DNA of 64,000 bases from Variovorax sp. J22G73 (GTDB lineage Bacteria > Pseudomonadota > Gammaproteobacteria > Burkholderiales > Burkholderiaceae_C), in the NCBI RefSeq assembly GCF_030317035.1, contig NZ_JASZYK010000004.1, positions 1 through 64,000 on the forward strand, in the 5' to 3' direction. Within the stretch, counting starts at the first letter, position 1, and each line of letters opens with the position of its first letter. Both the position numbers and the translations under genes were made by a program. Of this stretch, positions 1 to 7,936 are shown in pieces. Under the pieces are notes generated by a model. The model worked only from the letters and a program-made list of their open reading frames with translations, made no database searches and was not told where the DNA came from.

Positions 1-30
1 GCCGCCGAAGTCATTTCAGCGAAGCCTTCG

Positions 31-60
31 ATTATGCACTGCTTTTTCAAACCGCGTCAA
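31..60 (-). promoter_or_regulatory. Leftward sigma70-like promoter, proximal of a tandem pair
   Basis: Read on the minus strand there is a -35 TTGACG (60 to 55), an 18-base spacer and a -10 CATAAT (36 to 31). The start point would fall near position 24, so the transcript would leave the window on the left and serve a gene not visible here. The sequence around the -10 (TGCATAATCGA) is repeated at the second site upstream and at the rppH promoter. This is a sequence match only. Confidence 0.5.
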
Positions 61-153
61 CTTCGAAGGAAGTTTTTTTACCCGACTCACTCACAGTCAA
101 TTCCGAAGAACTCACCGCGACTCACTTTGCAGTGGCTGTCAGTCGAGCCCTCG

Positions 154-183
154 ATTATGCACAGTTTTCAGCACCTGACGCAA
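154..183 (-). promoter_or_regulatory. Leftward sigma70-like promoter, distal of a tandem pair
   Basis: On the minus strand there is a -35 TTGCGT (183 to 178), an 18-base spacer and a -10 CATAAT (159 to 154). It has the same spacing and the same TGCATAATCGA core as the proximal copy 123 bases further on. Both point out of the window to the left, so the 1-294 gap is probably the regulatory region of an unseen minus-strand gene. Confidence 0.45.
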
Positions 184-245
184 GAAGCCGACAAGTTTTT
201 TTGTCTCAAGCCGCCTTCGAGCACCGCACCAGGTCGGTTGAGACA

Positions 246-271
246 ACAAAAAGCCCGGACGAGCCGGGCTT
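246..271 (-). terminator. Rho-independent terminator of the BON lipoprotein gene
   Basis: A perfect 8-bp stem, AAGCCCGG (251-258) and CCGGGCTT (264-271), encloses a 5-base loop. On the minus strand it is followed by a T run (250 to 246). It lies 24 bases past the stop codon of the BON-domain gene and would separate that gene from the leftward promoters that follow. Confidence 0.85.
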
Positions 272-294
272 CTTACTGCACAGAAGCGTAGAGA

Positions 295-822
295 TCAGCT
301 CCTGACCTCCAACTGGTTGTCCACCGAAGTCACGCCCTGCACCCCCTTCGCGATCTCTTCCGCACGCGCCTTCGCAGCGGCCGTGGGCGCCGGCCCCTTC
401 AGGCTCACTGCCCCCGCCTTGGTATCGACGTTGATCTTGATCGCGCTCAAGTCCGGGTCCTTCGCCAGCCCAGCAGAGACCGAAGCCGTGATGGCCGCAT
501 CGTCAACCGTCGCGCTAACTGCAGCACCCGCGTCCTTGGCCGCTTCCTTCACGTTCGCCATGCCGTCCTTCACTTCGGCAGTCGTTCCCGAAGCGTCGAC
601 CTTGGCCTTGGCTTCCCTGACTGCTTCACCCGTTTTCGTGGCGGCGGTCTGCGCGGCCTGCTCGGTCTTTGCTACGGCGCTGTCCAGCTTCTCGCCGGCG
701 GTGCGGTTGTCCGACTTGTCGCAGGCGGCCAGCATCAACGCGGCACCTGCGGCCAAGACGACAAACCATGCCCGCGAACGCGGCATGGCAATGGATGGGG
801 CGTATTGCTCTTGTTTGCTCAT
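295..822 (-). CDS. BON-domain lipoprotein (stress/envelope)
   Basis: A 175-residue predicted outer-membrane or periplasmic lipoprotein. The start at 822 is chosen because AGGAGG lies just upstream; a start 10 codons earlier is possible but has no such site. Residues 16-33 form a lipoprotein signal ending in LAAC with Cys34. An Ala/Lys/Glu-rich helical linker follows (about 45-105). The C-terminal third (about 108-175) matches a BON domain, with the typical VSLKG and VTSVDNQL patterns. BON proteins bind envelope surfaces or phospholipid and are often induced by osmotic stress. The neighbouring CsbD-like gene supports a stress role. The exact function is unknown. Confidence 0.85.
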   Translation of the reverse strand: MSKQEQYAPSIAMPRSRAWFVVLAAGAALMLAACDKSDNRTAGEKLDSAVAKTEQAAQTAATKTGEAVREAKAKVDASGTTAEVKDGMANVKEAAKDAGAAVSATVDDAAITASVSAGLAKDPDLSAIKINVDTKAGAVSLKGPAPTAAAKARAEEIAKGVQGVTSVDNQLEVRS

Positions 823-871
823 GAGAACCTCCTGTCGATCTGCGTGAGTCACTGGGAATCACGCATAAAAG

Positions 872-914
872 AAAAAAGGGCTGCACACACCCGCTTGGCG
901 GGCACGTGCAACCC
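872..914 (-). terminator. Rho-independent terminator of the CsbD gene
   Basis: A long hairpin has its arms at about 878-894 and 898-914. The outer GGGTTGCAC/GTGCAGCCC part is well paired (one G-T), and the inner part uses several G-T pairs. On the minus strand it is followed by six T residues (877 to 872). It lies between the CsbD gene and the BON gene, so the two are probably separate transcripts. Confidence 0.75.
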
Positions 915-923
915 TTGGTCCGG

Positions 924-1121
924 TCACAGCTTGTCGGCGCCGCGCTTGATCGCGTCCTTGGCGTCTTCCTTCACGTCGCCGTAGGTCTTCTGTACCTTGC
1001 CGGCGGCTTGGTCGGCCACGCCTTCGCCCTGCAGCTTTTCATTGCCCACCACCTTGCCGGCGGCTTCCTTGATCTTGCCCTTGGCCTCTTCGACTCGGCC
1101 TGCCACTTGGTCCTTGTTCAT
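924..1121 (-). CDS. CsbD family stress protein
   Basis: A 65-residue soluble, highly charged protein beginning MNKDQVAGRVEEAKGKIKEA, the classic CsbD-like start. The repeated G/K/E-rich segments predict a short helical bundle. The start at 1121 has AGGAAGG 7-12 bases upstream; a longer reading to 1190 has no homology and is rejected. CsbD proteins are abundant general-stress proteins of unknown biochemical role in many bacteria. The next gene downstream is a BON lipoprotein, a common stress partner, though a terminator lies between them. Confidence 0.9.
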   Translation of the reverse strand: MNKDQVAGRVEEAKGKIKEAAGKVVGNEKLQGEGVADQAAGKVQKTYGDVKEDAKDAIKRGADKL

Positions 1122-1242
1122 GATGCGTTCCTTCCTGCGTAGGTGAATGTGTGGGCCGGGTTGACCCACTGACTTCAATCTATGCCCCACGCACAGGCAC
1201 CGAACACCGCCGGAAGCCCGAAGCGGTGTAGGACAACAAGGC

Positions 1243-2067
1243 TCAGGCGGTCACGATCCATCCTTCAAGCGGGTCGAAACGCTCCGGCAAGCCATAGCCG
1301 GGCCCGACGCTGCCCGCGCGAAGCGAACCCCAGGCGGCCTGCAGCAGGCACATCACCGCGTCGATGTCGTCACCGCGGGCATCTGCCAGCAATTCCCCGC
1401 GTTGCGCCCCGGTGATATCGAGCCCCAGGCCAAGCCGGCTGTCGCCGCCTTCCAGCGCTGCGAGCAAGTCAGTGCGCGCCGCCAGCCGCTCGGGCGTCTG
1501 CTTGGCGAGGTCGTCACTCTTGTAACTGCGCCGTGCGATTAGTTCGCGTGCCAGCAGGCCGGGGTAAGCCTCCAATGCAATACGGTTGGCGCCGTCCCCC
1601 TCGTGCAACCCCGGAATGCGCGCACCCGCCGCCAACAGACGCGGCACGCCCGCGTGCAGCATGTAAGCCACCGGCGGGTTCACCCACTTCATCGACGGGC
1701 TGGACCCTGCCGGCAGGTCCGCTGCACGGTGCGCGAACTTGCCACCCACGGGCCGGGCCGCACAGAACGCGGCGAAAGTGTTCCTGATTTCTGCGCGGCT
1801 CAAGCCCGCGTAGTGCGCCATCAGCGGCGCCCATTGCACGGGCCAGCCCAGGTGCTCGACCAGTTCGCGCGGCAGGCTGAATGGAAAGTCGAAGCCACCG
1901 ACCCAGGAAGGCGTGGCGCACAACCAGTCTCCCCAGGCGTCGAGCGTGGAAAAACGCTGCAGGCCCGTCAGCCTGACGCGTCGAGCGCCGACAAGCTCCC
2001 CGAGCGCCACCACGATGGGCTTGCGCCGCGTCGGTGCGCTCGAGAAGTCGCAGCCGAGCAGCGCCAT
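1243..2067 (-). CDS. DUF429 domain-containing protein
   Basis: A 274-residue protein starting MALLGCDFSSAPTRRK, the N-terminal pattern of DUF429, a predicted RNase H-like fold family. The GCDFSS strand carries an acidic residue (Asp7) that could bind metal. The segment around residues 55-65 (VGGFDFPFSLP) and the C-terminal DAVMCLLQAAW are also family-like. No signal or membrane segment is seen. It starts 4 bases after the stop of the DMT transporter, so the two are probably co-transcribed. The substrate is unknown; nuclease or phosphotransfer chemistry is a guess from the fold. Confidence 0.8.
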   Translation of the reverse strand: MALLGCDFSSAPTRRKPIVVALGELVGARRVRLTGLQRFSTLDAWGDWLCATPSWVGGFDFPFSLPRELVEHLGWPVQWAPLMAHYAGLSRAEIRNTFAAFCAARPVGGKFAHRAADLPAGSSPSMKWVNPPVAYMLHAGVPRLLAAGARIPGLHEGDGANRIALEAYPGLLARELIARRSYKSDDLAKQTPERLAARTDLLAALEGGDSRLGLGLDITGAQRGELLADARGDDIDAVMCLLQAAWGSLRAGSVGPGYGLPERFDPLEGWIVTA

Positions 2068-2071
2068 CGCC

Positions 2072-2953
2072 TCAGCCCAGCGCCAACGCCACCACGCCGG
2101 CGGCGATGAACACCGCGCCCAACAGCCGCAGCAGCCGGTCGCCCTCGCGCAGCAGGTGCCCGCCGATCAGCGCGGCGAACAGCATCGACACCTCGCGCGC
2201 CGGCGCCACATGGGAGATGGGCGCCTGCTGCACCGCATACAGCACGAGCACATAGGACACAGGGCTGACCGCCGCCACCAGCAGCGCGTACTTCCATTGC
2301 TGGCGCCACAGCCGCACGGTGGTCGCGCGGTCTTTCAGCGCGACGGGGGCCAGCAGCACCATGCGCACGAGATTGCCGAAGTAGTCGAGAAGAATCGGCG
2401 ACATGGCCAAGAACTTGACCGCGTAGCTGTCGGCCACCGTGTACGCCGCGATGAAGCCGCCCGTGAGCACGCCGTAGCGAATGCCCTTGAGCACCCGCTC
2501 GCGCTGCACCGGGTCGTGCGCCTTGCGCCACAGCTTGGGCCCGCCGGCCACCAGGAACACGCCGCCCACCACGCCGGCAATGCCCGCTACGCCGACCGCG
2601 CTGATCTTTTCGCCGAGAAACAGCACCGCCACCAGCGACGACAGCAAAGGCCCCGAACCCCGCGCGAGCGGATAGACCACCGTCAGGTCCGACCTGCGGT
2701 ATCCGCGCAGCAGCACGATGAAATAGAAGATGTGCAATACGCCGCTGAGTACGACGAAGCCCCACTCCGTCGGGCCCCAGCCCGGCACCACGTTCCAACC
2801 CAGCGTGATGCCCACGGGCGCCCAGATCAGCATGTTGAACACGCTGGTCTGGAAGCTGAAGCGCGCGTCGCCGTTCGCCTTCTTGGCGGCGATGTTCCAG
2901 CCGGCATGAATGACCCCGGCGAGCAGGATCAGCGCGAATGCGGAGAGCGGCAC
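2072..2953 (-). CDS. EamA/DMT-family transporter
   Basis: A 293-residue inner-membrane protein with about ten hydrophobic segments in two repeats, as in the drug/metabolite transporter superfamily. The first EamA half begins LAGVIHAGWNIAAKKA and the second half begins near residue 150. The start is a GTG at 2953, immediately after the BLUF gene, with only a weak purine-rich site. It lies 7 bases downstream of the BLUF stop, so it probably belongs to the folE-BLUF transcript. The substrate cannot be told from sequence; family members export amino acids, nucleosides or other metabolites. Confidence 0.85.
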   Translation of the reverse strand: MPLSAFALILLAGVIHAGWNIAAKKANGDARFSFQTSVFNMLIWAPVGITLGWNVVPGWGPTEWGFVVLSGVLHIFYFIVLLRGYRRSDLTVVYPLARGSGPLLSSLVAVLFLGEKISAVGVAGIAGVVGGVFLVAGGPKLWRKAHDPVQRERVLKGIRYGVLTGGFIAAYTVADSYAVKFLAMSPILLDYFGNLVRMVLLAPVALKDRATTVRLWRQQWKYALLVAAVSPVSYVLVLYAVQQAPISHVAPAREVSMLFAALIGGHLLREGDRLLRLLGAVFIAAGVVALALG

Positions 2954-2960
2954 CCCGCGT

Positions 2961-3383
2961 TCAGTGGCGGCCGACGATGGCGGCGGTGGCCATCAGTTCT
3001 TCCAGCAGCGCCAGCGAGACCTTGCCCGAGACCTTGTACGGGTCGAGCTCGGGCTTTTCGGAATACTTCAGCAGCGTCGAGGCATTCAGCTTCGACAGGT
3101 TGACCTGCCCCATGGTCCATCCGCCGAAACGGCGTTCGGCGATTTCCTCGTAGTGCAGCAGCACCACGTCCTTGTGGCGCGCGTCGCGCTGGATGTGGCC
3201 GTACAGGTCGCTGATGGCGTCGCGCCCGCCCTCGATCGCCTGCAGGAATGTGCCCGCGCCGTAGCAAAGAATGCCGGTGATGCCGCAGGCCGGGTTGTGC
3301 GTGCGCGACTTGCTGAGGATCGCCTCGATCGCCTCGGGACTGGTGTCGACGGCGCGGCTGGCGTAGAGGAGTCGGACCAGCAT
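2961..3383 (-). CDS. BLUF-domain blue-light photoreceptor (FAD-binding)
   Basis: A 140-residue single-domain BLUF protein. Residues expected around the flavin are present: Tyr7, Asn30, Gln48 in FLQAIEGG, Trp89 and Met91 in WTMG. They correspond to Tyr8, Asn32, Gln50, Trp91 and Met93 of cyanobacterial PixD. The residue before Asn30 is His29, where most family members have Asn. A short C-terminal tail of about 40 residues carries no recognisable effector domain, so output must go through a partner protein. The start at 3383 lies 2 bases after the folE stop, which indicates translational coupling with folE. The light-signalling role is inferred from the family. Confidence 0.9.
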   Translation of the reverse strand: MLVRLLYASRAVDTSPEAIEAILSKSRTHNPACGITGILCYGAGTFLQAIEGGRDAISDLYGHIQRDARHKDVVLLHYEEIAERRFGGWTMGQVNLSKLNASTLLKYSEKPELDPYKVSGKVSLALLEELMATAAIVGRH

Positions 3384-3385
3384 GT

Positions 3386-4117
3386 TCAGCTCTTTCTGGG
3401 AAGGAGAGACAAAAATTCGCGGCGCAGGCTCGGGTCTTTCAGGAACACGCCGCGCATCACGGAATTGATCATCTTGCTGTCCATTTCCTTCACGCCGCGC
3501 CAGGCCATGCAGAAATGTTCGGCTTCCATCACCAGCGCGAGGCCGTCGGGGCGCGTCTTTTCCTGGATCAGGTCGGCGAGCTGCACGATGGCTTCTTCCT
3601 GGATCTGCGGGCGCCCCATCACCCATTCGGCCAGGCGCGCGTACTTCGACAGGCCGATCACGTTGGTGTGCTCGTTGGGCATCACGCCGATCCAGAGCTT
3701 GCCGATGATCGGGCAGAAGTGGTGCGAGCAGGCACTGCGCACGGTGATCGGGCCGACGATCATCAGCTCGTTCAGGTGCTCGGCGTTGGGAAACTCGGTG
3801 AGCGCGGGCGGCGGCACGTAGCGGCCGCGGAACACCTCGTTCACGTACATCTTGGCGACGCGGCGCGCGGTGTTGTCGGTGTTGTGGTCGTTCTCGACGT
3901 CGATGACCAGGCTGTCGAGCACGCCCTTCATCTTGACCTCGACCTCGTCGAGCAGCGCTTCCAGCTCGCCGGGCTGGATGAATTCGGCGATGTTGTCGTT
4001 GGCGTTGAAGCGCTTGCGCGCGGCGGCAATGCGCTCGCGAATCTTCACGGAGACGGGCGTTCCCTCGTCATCGTCGTTTCGATCGGGGCGCGGGTCGACG
4101 TCGGTTTTCCTGAGCAT
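3386..4117 (-). CDS. folE: GTP cyclohydrolase I
   Basis: A 243-residue enzyme that opens GTP to 7,8-dihydroneopterin triphosphate, the first step of folate biosynthesis, in the cytoplasm. The zinc ligands Cys130, His133 and Cys203 are present in RSACSHHFCP and EAEHFCMAW. The core GLSKYARL and RPQIQEE motifs are intact. An acidic N-terminal extension (about residues 8-20) precedes the domain. The start at 4117 is the first ATG that fits the family; a longer frame to 4372 runs through unrelated sequence. The BLUF sensor gene follows after 2 bases. nudB, which acts on the folE product, lies upstream beyond one gene. Confidence 0.97.
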   Translation of the reverse strand: MLRKTDVDPRPDRNDDDEGTPVSVKIRERIAAARKRFNANDNIAEFIQPGELEALLDEVEVKMKGVLDSLVIDVENDHNTDNTARRVAKMYVNEVFRGRYVPPPALTEFPNAEHLNELMIVGPITVRSACSHHFCPIIGKLWIGVMPNEHTNVIGLSKYARLAEWVMGRPQIQEEAIVQLADLIQEKTRPDGLALVMEAEHFCMAWRGVKEMDSKMINSVMRGVFLKDPSLRREFLSLLPRKS

Positions 4118-4186
4118 GGCGGGGATCGTACCAGTGAATGACTCCAGACATTCGGGGCTGCAACGCCCGTCCCTTCTTGGAGCGAT

Positions 4187-4203
4187 GCTATCAATTGAGT
4201 AGC
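4187..4203. repeat. Short imperfect inverted repeat GCTA...TAGC
   Basis: GCTATCAATTGAGTAGC has 4-5 paired bases at each end. It contains the stop codon of the upstream exonuclease-fold gene. Such AT-rich GCTA/TAGC elements recur between genes in this family, from general knowledge; no second copy was confirmed in this window. Its function is unknown, and it could simply be a weak terminator stem. Confidence 0.25.
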
Positions 4204-4952
4204 GTGAAATCGGCGACCAACGGCAGGTGGTCGGACATGCGGGCCCAGATCGGTCCCCTGGGAACCGAACAGGCCAGCGGCTCCAGCTTGCGTCCGTAGA
4301 CGAAGTCGAGCTGCGCCACCGGCAAGCGCGAGGGATAGGTGAGCGTGCGCGGGCCGCGCAGGTCGCTGGCATCGCGCATGCCCATGGCGTTCATGGCGTA
4401 GCGCATGCGCGCACCCCAGTCATTGAAGTCGCCGGCCACCACTACGGCTTCGCCGGGCGGCACCTCGCGGTCGATGAACTCGCGCAAGCGGGCAATCTGC
4501 CGCACCCGGCTGCCTTTGATGAGGCCCAGGTGCACCACGATGGCGTGCACCGGCTGGCCGTCCACGTCGATCACCACGTGCAGCAGGCCGCGCTGCTCGA
4601 AACGGTGATCGGAAATGTCCTGGTGGCTGGTGCGGATCACCGGCCAACGGGTGAGCAGCGCGTTGCCGTGCTCGCCATGGCGCGTGACGGCATTGGTCTC
4701 GTAGACGGCGGTATAGCCCTCGGGCGCCAGGAAGTCGGCCTGCGGCAGTTCGGGCCAGCGAGCGAAGCGCTGCGCGGCCTGCCGGTTCATCTTGCGAACC
4801 TCCTGCAGGCAGATGATGTCCGCATCGAGTTGTTCGATGGCATGGCCGAGGTTGTGGATTTCGAGTCGCCGGGCGGGCCCGATGCCCTGCACACCCTTGT
4901 GGATGTTGTAGGTCGCGACCCGGAGGTTCTGTGCTGCTGCCGGCTGGTTCAT
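4191..4952 (-). CDS. Endonuclease/exonuclease/phosphatase family protein
   Basis: A 253-residue metal-dependent phosphoesterase-fold protein. Motifs in order: VATYNIHKG (about 12-20), CLQEVRK with the metal-binding Glu (about 50-55), VVAGDFNDW (about 176-184) and the C-terminal SDHLPLVADF. This is close to the YbhP-type subgroup, often found beside cardiolipin synthase, but no such synthase is present here. The start at 4952 overlaps the nudB stop by 4 bases (ATGA), which indicates translational coupling. The substrate is unknown; phospholipid head groups or nucleic acid are both possible. Confidence 0.85.
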   Translation of the reverse strand: MNQPAAAQNLRVATYNIHKGVQGIGPARRLEIHNLGHAIEQLDADIICLQEVRKMNRQAAQRFARWPELPQADFLAPEGYTAVYETNAVTRHGEHGNALLTRWPVIRTSHQDISDHRFEQRGLLHVVIDVDGQPVHAIVVHLGLIKGSRVRQIARLREFIDREVPPGEAVVVAGDFNDWGARMRYAMNAMGMRDASDLRGPRTLTYPSRLPVAQLDFVYGRKLEPLACSVPRGPIWARMSDHLPLVADFTLLN

Positions 4953-5425
4953 CGGGCAAATTCTGGCAGCAACAGAATGGCTTCGGCGTTCGATGGGGAA
5001 AAGCACGCGTCCGCCGCCTCCTGGTAAGGCAGCCAGCGCCAGTCGGTGTGCTCGCGCGGTGCGAGCGTGGGGGTGAGGCGTTCGGGCACGCACAGGCCGA
5101 ACAGGTGCTCGGTGTTGTGAGTCACGCCGGGCGCGTAGCGGGCACGCCAGCGCGGGTAGATCTCGTAGACGTTGCGCAGTTGCCAGTCGACCAGCTGCGG
5201 GGCCAGCGCGGTGCCCTCGCCGCATTGGAAGCCGGTTTCCTCGGCCACCTCGCGCGCGGCGGTGAGCGCGAGCGGCTCGTCGACAACATCCTTGCTGCCG
5301 GTGACCGATTGCCAGAAGTCGGTCTCCGCATCCGCACGCCGGATGAGCAGCACATCGAGCGCCGGCGTGTGGATCACGACCAGCACCGACTCCGGGATCT
5401 TCCAGGGCCGGGGGCTGGTCGTCAT
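4949..5425 (-). CDS. nudB: Dihydroneopterin triphosphate diphosphatase
   Basis: A 158-residue Nudix hydrolase that removes diphosphate from dihydroneopterin triphosphate, the second step of folate synthesis after FolE. The alignment with Escherichia coli NudB is clear through FWQSVTGS, REVAEETGF and RYAPGVTHNTEHLF. The Nudix box begins at Gly43 and ends around residue 66. There are six residues between its Gly and first Glu instead of the usual five. It lies 12 bases downstream of aspS, the same aspS-nudB neighbourhood seen in enterobacteria. It overlaps the next gene by 4 bases. Confidence 0.92.
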   Translation of the reverse strand: MTTSPRPWKIPESVLVVIHTPALDVLLIRRADAETDFWQSVTGSKDVVDEPLALTAAREVAEETGFQCGEGTALAPQLVDWQLRNVYEIYPRWRARYAPGVTHNTEHLFGLCVPERLTPTLAPREHTDWRWLPYQEAADACFSPSNAEAILLLPEFAR

Positions 5426-5437
5426 GGCGTCAGACCA

Positions 5438-7243
5438 TCAAGCGGCTTGGGGCGTGTTGCGCAGCTTGATGTGCAGCTCGCGCAGCTGCTTCTCGTCGAC
5501 CGGGCTGGGCGCCTGCGTCAGCAGGTCTTGCGCGCGCTGGGTCTTGGGGAAGGCGATCACGTCGCGGATCGACTCGGCGCCGGTCATCAGCATGACCAGG
5601 CGGTCCAGGCCGATGGCGATGCCGCCGTGCGGGGGGGCGCCGTATTGCAGCGCGTCCAGCAGGAAGCCGAACTTCAGCTGCGCGTCCTCGGCACTGATCT
5701 TCAGCGCGCGGAACACCTTGCTCTGCACTTCCTCGCGGTGGATACGCACCGAACCGCCGCCCATCTCGATGCCGTTGAGCACCATGTCGTAGGCCTTGGC
5801 GATGCACTTCTCGGGCGCGGTGTCCATGAGGTCTTCATGGCCGTCCTTCGGTGCGGTGAACGGGTGGTGCACGGCGCTCCAGCGCTGGCCTTCCTCGTCG
5901 AACTCGAACATCGGAAAGTCCACCACCCACAGCGGTGCCCAGCGGTCGTCGAACAGGCCGCTCTTCTTGCCGAAGGCGCTGTGGCCGATCTTCACGCGCA
6001 GCGCGCCGATGGCGTCGTTGACGACCTTTTCCTTGTCGGCGCCGAAGAACAGGATGTCGCCGTTGCGCGCACCCGTGCGGGCGATGATCTCGGCCAGCGT
6101 GTTGTCGTCCAGGTTCTTCACGATCGGGCTTTGCAGGCCTTCGCGGCCAGCGGCTGCGTCGTTGACCTTGATGTAGGCCAGGCCCTTGGCGCCGTAGATC
6201 TTCACGAATTCCTGGTACGCGTCGATTTCACCGCGCGACAGGCCACCTTCGCCACCGCCGCCGGGCACGCGCAATGCAACCACGCGGCCGTCCTTTTGCG
6301 TCGCGGCGTTCGAGAACACCTTGAATTCCACGCGCTTCATCAGCTCGGTGAGTTCGGTGAACTCGAGCTTCACGCGCAGGTCGGGCTTGTCCGAGCCGTA
6401 CTTGAACATCGCGTCGCCGTACGTCATGGTCGGGAACACCGGCAGGTCGATGCCCGCGGCATTGCGGAACACGTTGCGGATCATGCCTTCGAACATCTCT
6501 CGGATTTCCTCTTCGGCGAGGAACGAGGTCTCGATGTCGATCTGCGTGAATTCGGGCTGGCGGTCGGCGCGCAGGTCTTCGTCGCGGAAGCACTTCACGA
6601 TCTGGTAGTAGCGGTCGTAGCCGGCCACCATCAAGAGCTGCTTAAACAGCTGCGGCGACTGCGGCAGCGCGAAGAAGCTGCCGTCGTGCACGCGGCTGGG
6701 CACGAGGTAGTCGCGCGCACCTTCGGGCGTGGACTTGCCGAGCATCGGCGTCTCGATGTCGATGAAGCCGTTGGCGTCGAGGAACTTGCGCGTTTCCATC
6801 GTCACCTTGTAGCGCAGCATCATGTTGCGCTGCATGGCCGGGCGGCGCAGGTCGAGCACGCGGTGCGTGAGGCGGGTGGTTTCCGACAGGTTGTCGTCGT
6901 CCAGCAGGAACGGGGGCGTGACCGAGGGGTTGAGCACCTTCAGCTCGTGGCACAGCACTTCGATCTTGCCGCTCTTCAGGCTGTCGTTGGTCGTGCCTTC
7001 GGGGCGCGAGCGCACCAAGCCGGTGATCTGCACGCAGAACTCGTTGCGCAGGTTCTCGGCCACGGCGAAGGTCGAGGCGCGGTCGGGGTCGCACACCACC
7101 TGCACGTAGCCTTCGCGGTCACGCACGTCGATGAAGATCACGCCGCCGTGGTCGCGGCGACGGTTGACCCAGCCGCACAGGGTGACGGTCTGGCCCAGCA
7201 GGGCTTCGGTCACAAGACCGCAATAGTGAGTACGCATGGCCAT
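5438..7243 (-). CDS. aspS: Aspartyl-tRNA synthetase
   Basis: A 601-residue class II aminoacyl-tRNA synthetase charging tRNA-Asp. The N-terminal OB fold has [16 protein letters not shown]. Class II motif 2 is seen in [16 protein letters not shown], the bacterial GAD insertion lies in the middle, and motif 3 is [14 protein letters not shown] near the C terminus. Length is normal. Two in-frame ATGs exist at 7243 and 7237; the second matches the E. coli start (MRTEYCG). In bacteria lacking AsnRS this enzyme may also charge tRNA-Asn, which cannot be decided here. It lies in a leftward run with DUF502 upstream and nudB downstream. Confidence 0.98.
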   Translation of the reverse strand: MAMRTHYCGLVTEALLGQTVTLCGWVNRRRDHGGVIFIDVRDREGYVQVVCDPDRASTFAVAENLRNEFCVQITGLVRSRPEGTTNDSLKSGKIEVLCHELKVLNPSVTPPFLLDDDNLSETTRLTHRVLDLRRPAMQRNMMLRYKVTMETRKFLDANGFIDIETPMLGKSTPEGARDYLVPSRVHDGSFFALPQSPQLFKQLLMVAGYDRYYQIVKCFRDEDLRADRQPEFTQIDIETSFLAEEEIREMFEGMIRNVFRNAAGIDLPVFPTMTYGDAMFKYGSDKPDLRVKLEFTELTELMKRVEFKVFSNAATQKDGRVVALRVPGGGGEGGLSRGEIDAYQEFVKIYGAKGLAYIKVNDAAAGREGLQSPIVKNLDDNTLAEIIARTGARNGDILFFGADKEKVVNDAIGALRVKIGHSAFGKKSGLFDDRWAPLWVVDFPMFEFDEEGQRWSAVHHPFTAPKDGHEDLMDTAPEKCIAKAYDMVLNGIEMGGGSVRIHREEVQSKVFRALKISAEDAQLKFGFLLDALQYGAPPHGGIAIGLDRLVMLMTGAESIRDVIAFPKTQRAQDLLTQAPSPVDEKQLRELHIKLRNTPQAA

Positions 7244-7280
7244 AGGAATCCATTCCGGCGCCTTGTGGGCGCGTTCGTTT

Positions 7281-7913
7281 TTATGAGTTGGAAGACTTCA
7301 CCGCCACCGTGGCGGGGCCGCCTGGAACGACCACCCCCATCGAGACGATGTACTTGAGCGCTTCGTCCACGCTCATCTTCAGTTCGATGCAGTCGCTGCG
7401 CTTGAGCATCACGAAGTAGCCGCCCGTGGGGTTGGGCGTGGTCGGCACGTATACGCCGAGGTAGTCGCCGCCACCCAGGTGCTCGACCACGTCGGCTCCC
7501 GGCGTGCCGGTGACGAAGGCGATGGTCCAGACCCCTTCGCGGGGCCATTGCACCAGCACCGCCGTGCGAAAAGCGTTGCCGTTCTCGGAGAACAGCGTGT
7601 CCGACACCTGCTTGACGCTTGAGTAGATCGAGCGCACCACCGGAATGCGCCGCACCACGGCATCGCCCCAGCCGAGCAGGCGCTTGCCGACGAAGTTGCT
7701 GGCCACGGCGCCCACCACCAGCAGGATCGCCAGCGTGAGCAGCACGCCGAGGCCGCGGATGTTGTTGTCGTACAGCCAGCGCTGCCAGGCGCCGGGCAGC
7801 ACCCAGAGCGTCTGGTCCAGCGTGTCGATGATCCACTTCAGCACCGCGAGGGTGATGAACAGCGGAACGATCACCAGCAAGCCGGAGAACAACCATTTGC
7901 GCAGGGCGAGCAT
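7281..7913 (-). CDS. DUF502 family membrane protein
   Basis: A 210-residue inner-membrane protein of the DUF502 family. Two transmembrane segments lie at about residues 8-30 and 58-80. They are followed by a cytoplasmic or periplasmic domain with the family patterns [25 protein letters not shown] and [15 protein letters not shown]. The family has no assigned biochemical function. The gene sits between the FmdB zinc-ribbon gene (23 bases upstream) and aspS (37 bases downstream), the usual betaproteobacterial order, and is probably part of one transcript. Confidence 0.88.
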   Translation of the reverse strand: MLALRKWLFSGLLVIVPLFITLAVLKWIIDTLDQTLWVLPGAWQRWLYDNNIRGLGVLLTLAILLVVGAVASNFVGKRLLGWGDAVVRRIPVVRSIYSSVKQVSDTLFSENGNAFRTAVLVQWPREGVWTIAFVTGTPGADVVEHLGGGDYLGVYVPTTPNPTGGYFVMLKRSDCIELKMSVDEALKYIVSMGVVVPGGPATVAVKSSNS

Positions 7914-7936
7914 GGCGGTGGGGAGGTAGTTCTGGG

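Noticed and set aside
34..291. 85-codon plus-strand reading frame in the left intergenic region
   Set aside because: It has no recognisable family, covers two promoter-like sites and a terminator, and its composition is not gene-like.
4931..7357. 808-codon open frame antisense to nudB and aspS
   Set aside because: Same GC-rich antisense artefact; aspS on the other strand is certain.
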